Source: Chloroflexota bacterium (GTDB lineage Bacteria > Chloroflexota > UBA11872). From it: a stretch of DNA of 64,000 nt. Positions 9,201 to 18,669 of this stretch are shown here, piece after piece; position 1 is the stretch's first letter, and each line of letters begins with the position of its first letter. The translations under genes were made by a program, and so were the position numbers. The stretch covers positions 1 to 64,000 of the forward strand of contig WTFW01000120.1 of assembly GCA_011523785.1 (NCBI GenBank), written 5' to 3'. Below the pieces are notes generated by a model. That model saw only the letters and a list, made by a program, of their open reading frames with translations. It ran no database searches and was not told the DNA's origin.

Positions 9201-9871
9201 GCGGCACAGCGGCCCGCTGGGCGTTCGTCTTTGATTTCGACGGCACCATCTCCCCCAACGACATGGGCCACGTGATTTTCGACGCCTTCGCCAACCCCAC
9301 CTGGCGCGACATCGACGACGAGTGGATCCGCGGCGAAATCCGTACCAGCGAACGCGCCCGTCGCCAGTTCGCGCTGGTCACTGCCCGAGAACCGGAGTTT
9401 CTTCGGCTCTTCGACAAGCACGCCGTCGATCCAGCCTTCCCGGCGCTCGTCGCCGACCTTAGGGCGCACGACATCCCGGTCCAGGTCGTCAGCGACGGCT
9501 TCGATGCCTACGTCAAGCCAATGCTCGCTCGCGCGGGCCTGTCCGACCTGCCGTTTCAATCCAACCGGCTCGTCTTCCAAAACGGCTCGATCAAGCTCCA
9601 CTTCCCCCACGAACGCCCCGGCCACGACCCCCGCGGCGGCTGGAAGGCGGGGCCCGTCAGGGCTCTCCAGGCTCAAGGCTGGCGCGTGGCCTACGCCGGC
9701 GACGGCATGAGCGACTGGGCCGCCGCCCGCGCCGCCGACCTACTCTTCGCCCGCTCCCAACTGGCGGAGCGCTGCAAGCAAGACGGCATTCCCTACCATC
9801 CCTTTGAGGGCATGCGCGACGTCCACGACTGGGTGCGCGCCAACTTGCTGCCCGTGGGTAAGTCCCTATGA
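9197..9871 (+). CDS. HAD-family phosphatase (MtnX/phosphoserine phosphatase-like), probable CTG start
   Basis: HAD motif I 'FVFDFDGTISPNDMG' lies upstream of the first ATG (9263) in the same frame; CTG 9197 overlaps the pcrA TGA (CTGA) with GAGG 7 nt upstream. Later 'YAGDGMSDWAAARAADLLFAR' is the HAD C-terminal motif. Confidence 0.85.
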   Translation: MSGTAARWAFVFDFDGTISPNDMGHVIFDAFANPTWRDIDDEWIRGEIRTSERARRQFALVTAREPEFLRLFDKHAVDPAFPALVADLRAHDIPVQVVSDGFDAYVKPMLARAGLSDLPFQSNRLVFQNGSIKLHFPHERPGHDPRGGWKAGPVRALQAQGWRVAYAGDGMSDWAAARAADLLFARSQLAERCKQDGIPYHPFEGMRDVHDWVRANLLPVGKSL

Positions 9872-11763
9872 CGTTTCGCGAACTGGCCGAAGTCTTCGAA
9901 CGCATCGACGCGGTTTCCGCCCGCAACGCCATGATCGAGATCCTGGCCGAGCTCTACCAGCGCGTCACCCCCGAGGAGGCCGCCCAGGTCACCTACCTCA
10001 TGCAGGGCCGCCTGGTCCCCAAGTTCGTCGACCTTGAATTCGGCATGGCCAGCCGCCTGCTGCTGCGCTCGATAGCCCAGGCCTTCGAGGCCGAGGCCGA
10101 CGAAGTTCAAGCCGTTTTCCGCGAGGCAGGTGACCTGGGGCTCGCGGCTGAAGCCCTAACTCCGTCCGAATCGATTACCGCCATCACGCCCCCTCGCCGG
10201 GGATGGGGACTGACGGAAGGCGGACAGCCCGGCCTGATGGCCCAGCCACGTCGCTTCGGCCAGGGCCGCATCCATTGGCACACCGCAGTCGGCAATCCGT
10301 CCTGGCGGGCGCGTCGCCAGCGCGAGCTAGCCCAGGACTGGGCCCGAGACGTCTCGGTCGGTGGCGTCTTTGCGCGACTTCGCGAGGTCGCCGAGGCGGA
10401 AGGCGCCGAATCCCAGGAACGCAAGGTTGCCGGCATCGCCAGCCTGCTTCGCGACCTGGATCCGCGCTCAAACCGGTACCTGCCGCGCATTCCCGTCGGC
10501 CGCCTGCGCCTCGGCATCGGCGACCCCACGTTCATGGATGCGCTCTCATTCGCTCGAGTCGGCGATAAGTCGGACCGCAAAGCCATTGAGCGCGCCTACA
10601 ACCTGACTTGCGACCTGGGGCAAACCGCCCGCGACTACCTGCGGGGCGGGCCCGACGCCATGGCCCGTGCCCGGGTCCGGGTCGGCAATCCCGTCCGCAT
10701 GGCCCAGGCCGCCCGCATGTCCAGCGGCCAGGAAATTGTCGACAAGATCGGCTCGGCAGCGGTCGAACCCAAGCTGGACGGCTTCCGGGTCCAGATCCAT
10801 CGCGACGGCGACCACGTCCGGATCTACAGCCGCAATCTTGAGGACATGTCCCGGATGTTCCCTGACGTGTCGCAGGCTGCCCGCGCCCGCCTGAAGAAAT
10901 CCCAGGTCATCATCGAGGGCGAGGCCATGGGCGTGAACCCGGAGACCGGCGAGTTCCTTCCTTTCCAGGTCACCACCTCGCGCCGCCGCCGCCACGGCAT
11001 CGAGGCGGCAGCGAAGGAAATCCCGCTCCACGTCCACGCCTTCGACCTGCTCTTCGACGGCGACAACGTGATCGAACTGCCCTTCACCGAGCGCCGACGC
11101 CGGCTCGAAGCGATCGTGGAAGACGACGGCGAAGACCTTCAGGTCTCGGAGTGCATCATCACCGACGATCCGGAAGCTATAGACGTCTTCTTCAACGAGC
11201 AGGTCCACGCTGGCTTCGAAGGCGTCATGGCCAAGCGCCTTGACTCCGTCTACCAGGCCGGCCAGCGCAACTTCAACTGGATCAAGTACAAGGCCAGCTA
11301 TTCATCGGCCCTCACCGACACGCTCGATTGCGTCCTGATCGGCTACTGGCGCGGCCAGGGCAAGCGCACGCCCTGGGGTATCGGCGCCTTGCTTAGCGCG
11401 GTCTGGGACGCCGACGAACAGGTCTTCAAGTCCATCGCCCGCATCGGTACCGGCTACTCCGACGAGGAATGGGTTCGAATCCGCGAGAAGCTGGACGAAG
11501 TCTCCGTGTCCGACCGTCCTGCCAACGTGCATTCGGATGTTGTCCCGGACGTTTGGGCCAGTCCCGAAATCGTGGTGGAAGTCCTGGCCGACGAGCTGAC
11601 CCGCAGCCCGATGCACGTCGCCGGTCGAACCGACGACGAGCTTGGCCTTGCCCTCCGCTTCCCCCGCGTCATCGGCTTCGTCCGCGAGGACAAGGCCCCC
11701 GCCGACGCCACTACCGTGGCCGAGGTCCGCGACCTTTTCGCCCGCCAGGGTGGATCGAGCTAG
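9868..11763 (+). CDS. ATP-dependent DNA ligase with N-terminal DNA-binding domain (archaeal/LigB-type)
   Basis: Active-site 'EPKLDGFRVQIHRDGDHVRIYSRN'; N-terminal domain 'RLRLGIGDPTFMDALSFA'; 'IIEGEAMG', 'FEGVMAKRLDSVY'. Confidence 0.93.
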   Translation: MTFRELAEVFERIDAVSARNAMIEILAELYQRVTPEEAAQVTYLMQGRLVPKFVDLEFGMASRLLLRSIAQAFEAEADEVQAVFREAGDLGLAAEALTPSESITAITPPRRGWGLTEGGQPGLMAQPRRFGQGRIHWHTAVGNPSWRARRQRELAQDWARDVSVGGVFARLREVAEAEGAESQERKVAGIASLLRDLDPRSNRYLPRIPVGRLRLGIGDPTFMDALSFARVGDKSDRKAIERAYNLTCDLGQTARDYLRGGPDAMARARVRVGNPVRMAQAARMSSGQEIVDKIGSAAVEPKLDGFRVQIHRDGDHVRIYSRNLEDMSRMFPDVSQAARARLKKSQVIIEGEAMGVNPETGEFLPFQVTTSRRRRHGIEAAAKEIPLHVHAFDLLFDGDNVIELPFTERRRRLEAIVEDDGEDLQVSECIITDDPEAIDVFFNEQVHAGFEGVMAKRLDSVYQAGQRNFNWIKYKASYSSALTDTLDCVLIGYWRGQGKRTPWGIGALLSAVWDADEQVFKSIARIGTGYSDEEWVRIREKLDEVSVSDRPANVHSDVVPDVWASPEIVVEVLADELTRSPMHVAGRTDDELGLALRFPRVIGFVREDKAPADATTVAEVRDLFARQGGSS

Positions 11764-13142
11764 GCGGCGAACGGCCCCCGCGCCAGCGCCGCCGTCCGCG
11801 CAATCAGGTCGCTCAGCCGCAGCGTCCCGATTCCGCTGACAATCGTCTCCACGCGATCGTGGAAGTGCTCGGTCCACTCCGCCGGAACCACCTCCGCGCC
11901 CTTCGTCGCCCCCAGGACCGATCCGGCCGTGGCGCCGTTGCAATCCGTGTCCTCTCCGCACTCAACCGCAATCCCAACCGTAGCCGCAAAGTCCCCGCGC
12001 CCATACGCCAACCCCAGCACCACGAAGCAGGCGTTGTTGATCGTATGCACGAAGTTGTAGTGCCCATACGCCTCGTCAACCCGCTCCCAGGCGTCCTGCC
12101 AGTCGGCGTACTCCTCGCTCCAGGCCAGCGTGTTGGTCAGCGCTGCATGCAACCGGCTGTTGGCCGGAATCTGATCCATCCCGGCCCGCACCGCCTCCAG
12201 CGGGTCATCCAGGCTGAACGCCGCCGCAATCGCCGCCGCCGCCCACATTTCCCCGTAGATTCCGTTCTTCACGTGCGACAAGGCCGCATCCCGAAACGCC
12301 AGCGCCGCCGCGTCTTTAGGCCGGCCCGGATGCACCCAGCCCAACAGGTCGGCCCGAATCTGCGCGCCAATCCATTCGCGATACGGATTCCGAGTCGTCG
12401 CCGCCTCGCTGGTCGGCAGTCCAACAACGAGGTTGCGGTAAGCAGCCCGCTCAGCCGTATACACGCGCCAGTACGGCAGCATTTCCAGCCACGACTGACC
12501 GAAGTCGGCCGTGGTCACGCCGGGGCCATAGGTCTCCAGGATCTCCAGCGCCAGGATGCAGTAGTCGATGTCGTCGTCACGCGGAACCCCATTGATTCGC
12601 CCCTGCGCCGAATACACCGCCGACGGGTGCCAGGCACGACCAGTGGGATTGGGATCCAGGTACGGCACATAGAAACGCAGGTCCCCAATGTCCGCCGCGT
12701 CCAGCAGCTCTCGAATTTCGGCGCGCGACCAGCCCTCCACCGGCTTCCCCAGCGTGCAGCCGGCGCAGCGCCCAATCCAGGCGCCGCGCAGGCGCCGCTC
12801 GTAGTCGCCGTCGTCTGCTGCGCGAACGGAACGTCCGTCCGGCCGTGCAGCCTGAATCTCCGCCAGGACGCTTGGTTCCTCGTACTTGAAGCCTGACCGC
12901 ATTGGCAGGCCTTCCAGCCGGGCGAGGTGGGTCTCAACGGTGGCGATGTCCATCGACAGCACATCCGCCGCTAACACTTCGGCCACAGCGGCCTCGACGT
13001 CGCGGCCTTCCTCGTCGAGCTGAATCAGCTCGTCCACCAACGTCTTACGCAGGTTGACGGCAGGATCGTCCGGTCGCCGCCGCCGGTATTGCTCCTGCAA
13101 CTGCCGGTCGACTCGCTCACGAAGCTCCAGGATTCCCATCAA
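11760..13142 (-). CDS. ADP-ribosylglycohydrolase family protein
   Basis: 'YERRLRGAWIGRCAGCTLGKPVEG', 'DDDIDYCILALEILE', 'VECGEDTDCNGATAGSVLGA'. Confidence 0.92.
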   Translation of the reverse strand: MMGILELRERVDRQLQEQYRRRRPDDPAVNLRKTLVDELIQLDEEGRDVEAAVAEVLAADVLSMDIATVETHLARLEGLPMRSGFKYEEPSVLAEIQAARPDGRSVRAADDGDYERRLRGAWIGRCAGCTLGKPVEGWSRAEIRELLDAADIGDLRFYVPYLDPNPTGRAWHPSAVYSAQGRINGVPRDDDIDYCILALEILETYGPGVTTADFGQSWLEMLPYWRVYTAERAAYRNLVVGLPTSEAATTRNPYREWIGAQIRADLLGWVHPGRPKDAAALAFRDAALSHVKNGIYGEMWAAAAIAAAFSLDDPLEAVRAGMDQIPANSRLHAALTNTLAWSEEYADWQDAWERVDEAYGHYNFVHTINNACFVVLGLAYGRGDFAATVGIAVECGEDTDCNGATAGSVLGATKGAEVVPAEWTEHFHDRVETIVSGIGTLRLSDLIARTAALARGPFAA

Positions 13143-13206
13143 CCGTTTCCTCCTTCGCCAGCGCCAAGGGTATTTCGAACCAAGAAGTCGGAGGCCAGTC
13201 TCAGAG

Positions 13207-13662
13207 TCAATGGCGCCGGCGCTGATGTCGAGTGACTGTGTCGACCTGTTCGACCAACCAGGTCGGCGTCCTCTCGTGGGCCAGGATCTCGTCCGCGGTC
13301 ATCCAGTTGATCTCCTCTATCTCACCTGGATCAGCGATTCGTGGCTCTCCCGTTTCGTATTTCCCAAGAAACAGAACATCTAGGACGGGAGTCCCATCCG
13401 GCAGATTGAAGACGCTGCTCCGCACGTATTCGATCTCCGCCGAAATCGAAATACCGGTTTCCTCGAACACCTCACGCCGGACTGTTGATTCCAGAACGCT
13501 CTCAGACTCATCCTCTGCTTCCACTTTGCCGCCGGGAAACGCCAGCACTCCCGAGGCGTGTCTTTCGGCGGCGCCCCTGGTAATCGTCAGGTATTTGTCG
13601 TGACGAAGAACAGCACATTGCGTGTTCACAACGAATTTCACCGGAATACCTGCGGTCAGCAT
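13207..13662 (-). CDS. NUDIX hydrolase
   Basis: Nudix box-like 'GGKVEAEDESESVLESTVRREVFEETGI'. Confidence 0.9.
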   Translation of the reverse strand: MLTAGIPVKFVVNTQCAVLRHDKYLTITRGAAERHASGVLAFPGGKVEAEDESESVLESTVRREVFEETGISISAEIEYVRSSVFNLPDGTPVLDVLFLGKYETGEPRIADPGEIEEINWMTADEILAHERTPTWLVEQVDTVTRHQRRRH

Positions 13663-13738
13663 TCGACGTAGGAATCTGGCTTCTGCACGCCCCGGCGCTC
13701 AATCTGACCAGACTCTCCGCGGTGCGTTACGACTCCCA

Positions 13739-14914
13739 TCAACCCGCACCCCCGGCCGCGCTTCTCGCCGGACTAGGTGCCACTTGGCCGCTGCCCGTCC
13801 GGCCCGGAATCCAGCGTAGCGCTACCAGCACGGCGACCTGCGCCACCGCCATCAGCATGAACGCAACATTGAGACCGGCGGCGTCGCCCACGAAGCCGGT
13901 CAGCGGGTTACCGATCACCGGAGCGCCAAACGCCACGCTGAGCACGATGCCGGTCACGACGCCCATACGATTGGGAGCCATCCGCTGCATCAGCAGAACC
14001 GTCGGGGTAAAGCCGGCCCCGATCAGCGCTCCCACGGCAGCTGCCGTCACGTAGGAGGTCGGCCCGATGGGCAGCAGCGCAAACGCCGCGATGAATGGAA
14101 TGAGCAGTGCCGATGAGACGCCTATCAAGCGCCGCGTGCCCAGGCGCTCGGCAAGAACGCCGCCGCCAAACGCGCCGGCGGCGTGAAAGCCGAAATAGAG
14201 AGACAGCAGGGAGCCGTACAAGAGCGGGTCAGGCTCTCCCGGCGAGACGAAGAAGGGGATGTATGTGTTGAGGCTTGCGTACGCCCAACCGCGGACAAAT
14301 GCTATGACCAGGATAGCGGCAAAGACGGCGCGGGTCGCATCTGGCATCGAAAAATTACCGCGGCTTGCTGCCTGCCGCGTGCTCGAAAACCCGCGCAGCC
14401 CGAACGGAAGCAGCGCAGCAATCAGCAGCGCCGGGGCTGCCATCAGGGGCATCCACTCCAGGCCGCTCGCCGCCAGGACCAGCCCGGCCGCCAGGGGTGC
14501 GGCAAAGAACCCCAGGTGCCCGCCCAGGAAGAACGTCGCCACGCTCGGGCCCTTGTTCTGGCGGGCGGCCTCGTTGGCAATGGCGCCGCCCTGGGGGTGA
14601 TACCCGCCCACCGCTATTCCGGTAATCCCGAGCAGGAGCAACAGCACGGCGAACGACGGCGCGCGCGGCACCAACGCCATGAGCACCGCCATCACCGCGA
14701 TTGTTCCGACGGCCAGCCATCGGCGTCCGAACCGATCGCCGAGGTACCCGAAGGGCGGTTGCGAGAGCGACGAGGTGAGCGCCCAGACTCCCGTGGCAAT
14801 ACCGATGAGCCCGTAGGAGTCCACGCCCAGCTGGAGCGCCAGAAACGGGTACATCATGTTGGGCAGATTCGCCGTGAAGTCCACCGCAAAGTGGCCCAGG
14901 GCCACCGTGGCCAC
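13739..14914 (-). CDS. MFS transporter
   Basis: Multiple TM segments; 'YLGDRFGRRWLAVG' loop motif. Confidence 0.88.
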   Translation of the reverse strand: MATVALGHFAVDFTANLPNMMYPFLALQLGVDSYGLIGIATGVWALTSSLSQPPFGYLGDRFGRRWLAVGTIAVMAVLMALVPRAPSFAVLLLLLGITGIAVGGYHPQGGAIANEAARQNKGPSVATFFLGGHLGFFAAPLAAGLVLAASGLEWMPLMAAPALLIAALLPFGLRGFSSTRQAASRGNFSMPDATRAVFAAILVIAFVRGWAYASLNTYIPFFVSPGEPDPLLYGSLLSLYFGFHAAGAFGGGVLAERLGTRRLIGVSSALLIPFIAAFALLPIGPTSYVTAAAVGALIGAGFTPTVLLMQRMAPNRMGVVTGIVLSVAFGAPVIGNPLTGFVGDAAGLNVAFMLMAVAQVAVLVALRWIPGRTGSGQVAPSPARSAAGGAG

Positions 14915-15063
14915 CCAACGCCGGCCGGAGTCGAACCAGGAAATCTGTCGGCCTTCTCCCGTAAGCGCAGCGGCGGGCGCGCCCCAGGGCGATGGTACAT
15001 TCGAGAGCCGTGCGCGCCGTGCCCCCGCGGCGCTTTCTCTCTTGAACTCGGAGCCGCTGCCGC

Positions 15064-17718
15064 ATGTCCGCCACTGAGCACAAGTGGGTCTACCTGTTCC
15101 GCGAAGGCGCTGAGTCCATGCGCAATCTCCTTGGCGGCAAAGGCGCCGGTTCCGCCGAGATGACCCGTGCCGGTATCCCCGTGCCGCCTGGCTTCACGAT
15201 CACGACCGAGGCGTGTCTCGCCTACTACGAAGACGGCCGCAAGTTCCCGGCCGGCATGCAGCAGCAGATCGATCGCGCGCTCTACGAAGTCGAGATGCAG
15301 ACCGGCAAGCGCTTCGGCGACCCCACCAATCCGCTTCTGGTTTCCGTGCGCTCAGGCGCGCGCGTGTCCATGCCCGGAATGATGGACACCGTGCTGAATC
15401 TTGGACTCAACGCCCGGACCCTCGAGGGTCTGACGACTCTCACCGGCGACGCGCGCTTCAGCCGCGACTCCTACCGGCGCTTCGTACAGGGCTTCGGCTC
15501 GATCGTCCTGGGTCTCGATAGTCGCTCCTTCGAAGACATCATTCACGAACACAAGGAGCGTCTCGGAAAGACCGATGACCCCGAACTGACCGCGACAGAG
15601 TGGGAGGCGGTAACCGCCGATTTCAAGAGCTTCATCTTTGAAGAAACCGGTCAGAGATTCCCGGAGGACCCGCACGAGCAATTGGAACGCGCGATCCGCG
15701 CCGTCTTCGACTCCTGGCACGGCCGTCGTGCGGTCGACTACCGAAACTTCCACCGCTTGCCGCACGACTGGGGCACGGCCTGCAACGTGCAGACCATGGT
15801 CTTCGGGAATATGGGCGAGCGCTCGGGTACCGGCGTGGCGTTCACCCGCGACCCCAACGACGGCAAACCCGAGCTCTTCGGCGAGTACCTGCTCAACGCC
15901 CAGGGCGAAGACGTGGTCGCCGGCATCCGCACGCCGGAACAGATCAGCACGTTGCGCCAGACGCTGCCCGAGGTCTACGGCGAGTTCCAGGCCTACGCGC
16001 ATGCCCTCGAGGCCCATTACGCCGAGATGCAGGACCTTGAGTTCACGATTGAGGACGGCCGCCTCTTCATGCTGCAGACCCGCGCCGGCAAGCGCAGTCC
16101 GGCGGCCGCCGTACGCATTGCCGTGGACATGGTCCACGAGGGCAAGATCGACCGCGAGACCGCCGTTCGCCGCGTCGAGGCCGAGCAGGTCAGCGCACTC
16201 CTGCACCCGCGCATTGACGCATCAACGCCCGTGGACCCAATTGCCCGCGGACTCAATGCGTCCCCGGGCGCCGCGACCGGCGAAGTGGCGTTCACCGCCG
16301 ACGATGCCGCCGCGCTGGCCGAGGAAGGCCACCCGGTCATCCTGGTGCGCCCCGAGACGTCGCCCGACGACTTCCACGGCATGGCCGCCTCGCAGGCCAT
16401 TCTCACCTCGCGCGGAGGCGCCACCAGCCACGCGGCCATCGTGGCCCGCCAGCTTGGGCTGCCGGCCGTCGTCGGCTGTGAGGTTCTCGAGATTGACCTC
16501 GAGGCCGGCCGATTTCGGGTAGGTAGCGAGGTCGTGTCGGCCGGCGATGTCCTCACGATAGACGGCACGCTCGGCAACGTGATCCGGGGCGAAGTCCCGC
16601 TAATCCCCGGCGAAATGACGCAGGAACTCCACGAGTTGCTCAGTTGGGCCGACGAAATCCGCCGGCTCCAAGTCTGGGGGAATGCCGACACGCCCGAAGA
16701 AGCGGAACTCGCCCGGTCGTACGGTGCGCAGGGCATCGGCCTTTGTCGCACCGAGCATATGTTTCGTGAAGGCGACCGCTTGCCCATCGTGCAGGACATG
16801 ATCCTGGCCGAATCCGAGGCCGAGCGACGTCGCGCGCTCGACCGCCTGCTGCCCATTCAGCGCGATGACTTCATCGGCATTCTGCGGGCAATGCATGGCC
16901 TACCGGTGATCATTCGCCTGCTCGATCCGCCGCTGCACGAATTCCTGAGCGGGGTGGAAGACGAACTGGCCGGCCTGGAGGAGAGCGGCGCGTCAGAGAC
17001 CGAACTGGCGCTCGCCCGTCGCAAGGTTGCGCGCGCCGCCGAGTTGCACGAGTTCAATCCCATGTTGGGCTTGCGCGGCTGCCGCCTTGGTCTGGTCTAT
17101 CCAGAGGTTTACGAGATGCAGGTCCAGGCCATCGTGGAGGCCGCGTTGCAACTAAAGGCCGAGGCCGTGCATGTACTGCCGGAAATCATGATTCCGCTCA
17201 TCGGCCACATTTCCGAGCTCACGACCATCGAGTCCCGCCTGCGCGCGACGGCCGAGCACGTGCAGCAACGAGTCGGCGACCGGATCGACTACAAGTTCGG
17301 AACCATGCTGGAAGTGCCGCGGGCCTGTCTGACCGCAACCGAGATCGCCGGTGTCGCGGAGTTCTTCAGCTTTGGAACCAACGACCTCACGCAGACCACA
17401 TTCGGCATCAGCCGCGACGACGCCGAAGGACGTTTCCTGCTCAAGTACGTGGAAGACGGCATCCTCGTCGACAACCCGTTCGGTGTGCTTGACCGCGAAG
17501 GCGTTGGGTCGCTCATGCGCACCGCCACCGAGCAGGGCCGCGCCGCCCGCGCTGACATCGAGGTTGGAATCTGCGGCGAGCATGGCGGCGACCCGTCGTC
17601 CATCGACTTCTGCGAGTCGCTGGGCCTGGACTACGTCAGTGCCTCCCCGTACCGCGTACCGGTGGCCCGCATCGCGGCCGCGCACGCACGCCTGGAGCAG
17701 GGATTCCGCGACCGGTAG
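15064..17718 (+). CDS. ppdK: Pyruvate, phosphate dikinase
   Basis: 'LLGGKGAGSAEMTRAGIPVPPGFTITTEACLAYY', 'ILTSRGGATSHAAIVARQLGLPAVVG', 'GICGEHGGDPSSIDFCESLGLDYVSASPYRVPVARIAAA'. Confidence 0.97.
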   Translation: MSATEHKWVYLFREGAESMRNLLGGKGAGSAEMTRAGIPVPPGFTITTEACLAYYEDGRKFPAGMQQQIDRALYEVEMQTGKRFGDPTNPLLVSVRSGARVSMPGMMDTVLNLGLNARTLEGLTTLTGDARFSRDSYRRFVQGFGSIVLGLDSRSFEDIIHEHKERLGKTDDPELTATEWEAVTADFKSFIFEETGQRFPEDPHEQLERAIRAVFDSWHGRRAVDYRNFHRLPHDWGTACNVQTMVFGNMGERSGTGVAFTRDPNDGKPELFGEYLLNAQGEDVVAGIRTPEQISTLRQTLPEVYGEFQAYAHALEAHYAEMQDLEFTIEDGRLFMLQTRAGKRSPAAAVRIAVDMVHEGKIDRETAVRRVEAEQVSALLHPRIDASTPVDPIARGLNASPGAATGEVAFTADDAAALAEEGHPVILVRPETSPDDFHGMAASQAILTSRGGATSHAAIVARQLGLPAVVGCEVLEIDLEAGRFRVGSEVVSAGDVLTIDGTLGNVIRGEVPLIPGEMTQELHELLSWADEIRRLQVWGNADTPEEAELARSYGAQGIGLCRTEHMFREGDRLPIVQDMILAESEAERRRALDRLLPIQRDDFIGILRAMHGLPVIIRLLDPPLHEFLSGVEDELAGLEESGASETELALARRKVARAAELHEFNPMLGLRGCRLGLVYPEVYEMQVQAIVEAALQLKAEAVHVLPEIMIPLIGHISELTTIESRLRATAEHVQQRVGDRIDYKFGTMLEVPRACLTATEIAGVAEFFSFGTNDLTQTTFGISRDDAEGRFLLKYVEDGILVDNPFGVLDREGVGSLMRTATEQGRAARADIEVGICGEHGGDPSSIDFCESLGLDYVSASPYRVPVARIAAAHARLEQGFRDR

Positions 17719-17746
17719 CGCGCGCAGACGTTCTCCGAGCCGCAAT

Positions 17747-18568
17747 GTGACTGAATTTATCGTCAGGCGGCACCCGGATGCGAAGGCGTTTCTTGCGCGA
17801 GCGCAGGGGCACCTCGTTGGGCGAGAAGCCGAAAACGTGCTCATGCTCGGGATGGCATCGAGCGCGACCGAGGCCGAGCACGCGCTGACCGTGGATCGCG
17901 GCGGAGTCTGCGTCATGGCGGCGCTGCAGTCCGGGGCGAATCTGATCCTGTCTCGCGGGCAGCCGGGAGCCGTTGAAGCGCTGGCCGAGCAGTTGAGCCT
18001 GGACACTTCCTCACTTCCCGGCGTCATTGGTCCGGCCAGAACGACCGCGAGCTTCCTGGAGAGCTGGCACGCGCGCACGGGTCACGAGACGCGTTTCCAA
18101 ATGCACGCGCGCGTCCACGAACTGACCGAGGTCATCCCACCCAGACGACCGCCTGGAGTGTTCAGACGGGCTGCCAATTCCGACGTGGAACCGCTGGCCC
18201 GGTGGGCCGATGCCCTGAACATTGAACTGCGGTCCGAGGACCCGCCACCTGGCGAACAGAGCGTGAGAAGGCGCATCGGCCTCGGACGCATGTACGTCTG
18301 GGACAACGGGGGACCTGTGTCGATGGCCGCCTGCGATGGGCCCACCCCGCGCGGCATCAGGATCAACTTCGTTTACACCCCGCCGGAACATCGAGCCCGT
18401 GGGTACGCCTCGGCTTGCGTCGCGGACCTCAGTCAGCTGCTGCTCAACGAAGGCCGCCGGTTCTGCGCGCTGTTCACGGACCTGGCCAATCCCGTTTCCA
18501 ACCGGCTATACGCGCGGTTGGGCTACCGGCCGATCTGTGACTTCGACGAGTACATCTTTGTGCCGTAG
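17747..18568 (+). CDS. GNAT-family N-acetyltransferase
   Basis: 'INFVYTPPEHRARGYASACVADLSQLLLNEGRRFCALFTDLANPVSNRLYARLGYRPICDFDEYIF'; GTG start at 17747 inferred. Confidence 0.85.
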   Translation: MTEFIVRRHPDAKAFLARAQGHLVGREAENVLMLGMASSATEAEHALTVDRGGVCVMAALQSGANLILSRGQPGAVEALAEQLSLDTSSLPGVIGPARTTASFLESWHARTGHETRFQMHARVHELTEVIPPRRPPGVFRRAANSDVEPLARWADALNIELRSEDPPPGEQSVRRRIGLGRMYVWDNGGPVSMAACDGPTPRGIRINFVYTPPEHRARGYASACVADLSQLLLNEGRRFCALFTDLANPVSNRLYARLGYRPICDFDEYIFVP

Positions 18569-18669
18569 CGCGCGCTGCTCGGACAACCGCGCGCGCTCGA
18601 AACGCGACGCTCACGGCGCCTAACCTGTACGGCGCGGCACGTCGAACGGTGGCTTAAGCTCGGCTTGAG

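Noticed and set aside
11472-11482. GGTTCGAATCC, identical to a tRNA T-loop consensus
   Set aside because: It lies inside the DNA ligase coding sequence (EEWVRIREKL); no acceptor stem or anticodon arm fits around it.
11469-12896. 475-aa plus-strand ORF opposite the ADP-ribosylglycohydrolase
   Set aside because: Arg/Pro-rich antisense artefact; the minus-strand gene has clear motifs.
14930-14960. Reverse-strand GGTTCGACTCC resembling a tRNA T-arm upstream of the MFS gene
   Set aside because: Stem pairing and a 7-bp acceptor stem could not be built; more likely chance or MFS N-terminal coding.
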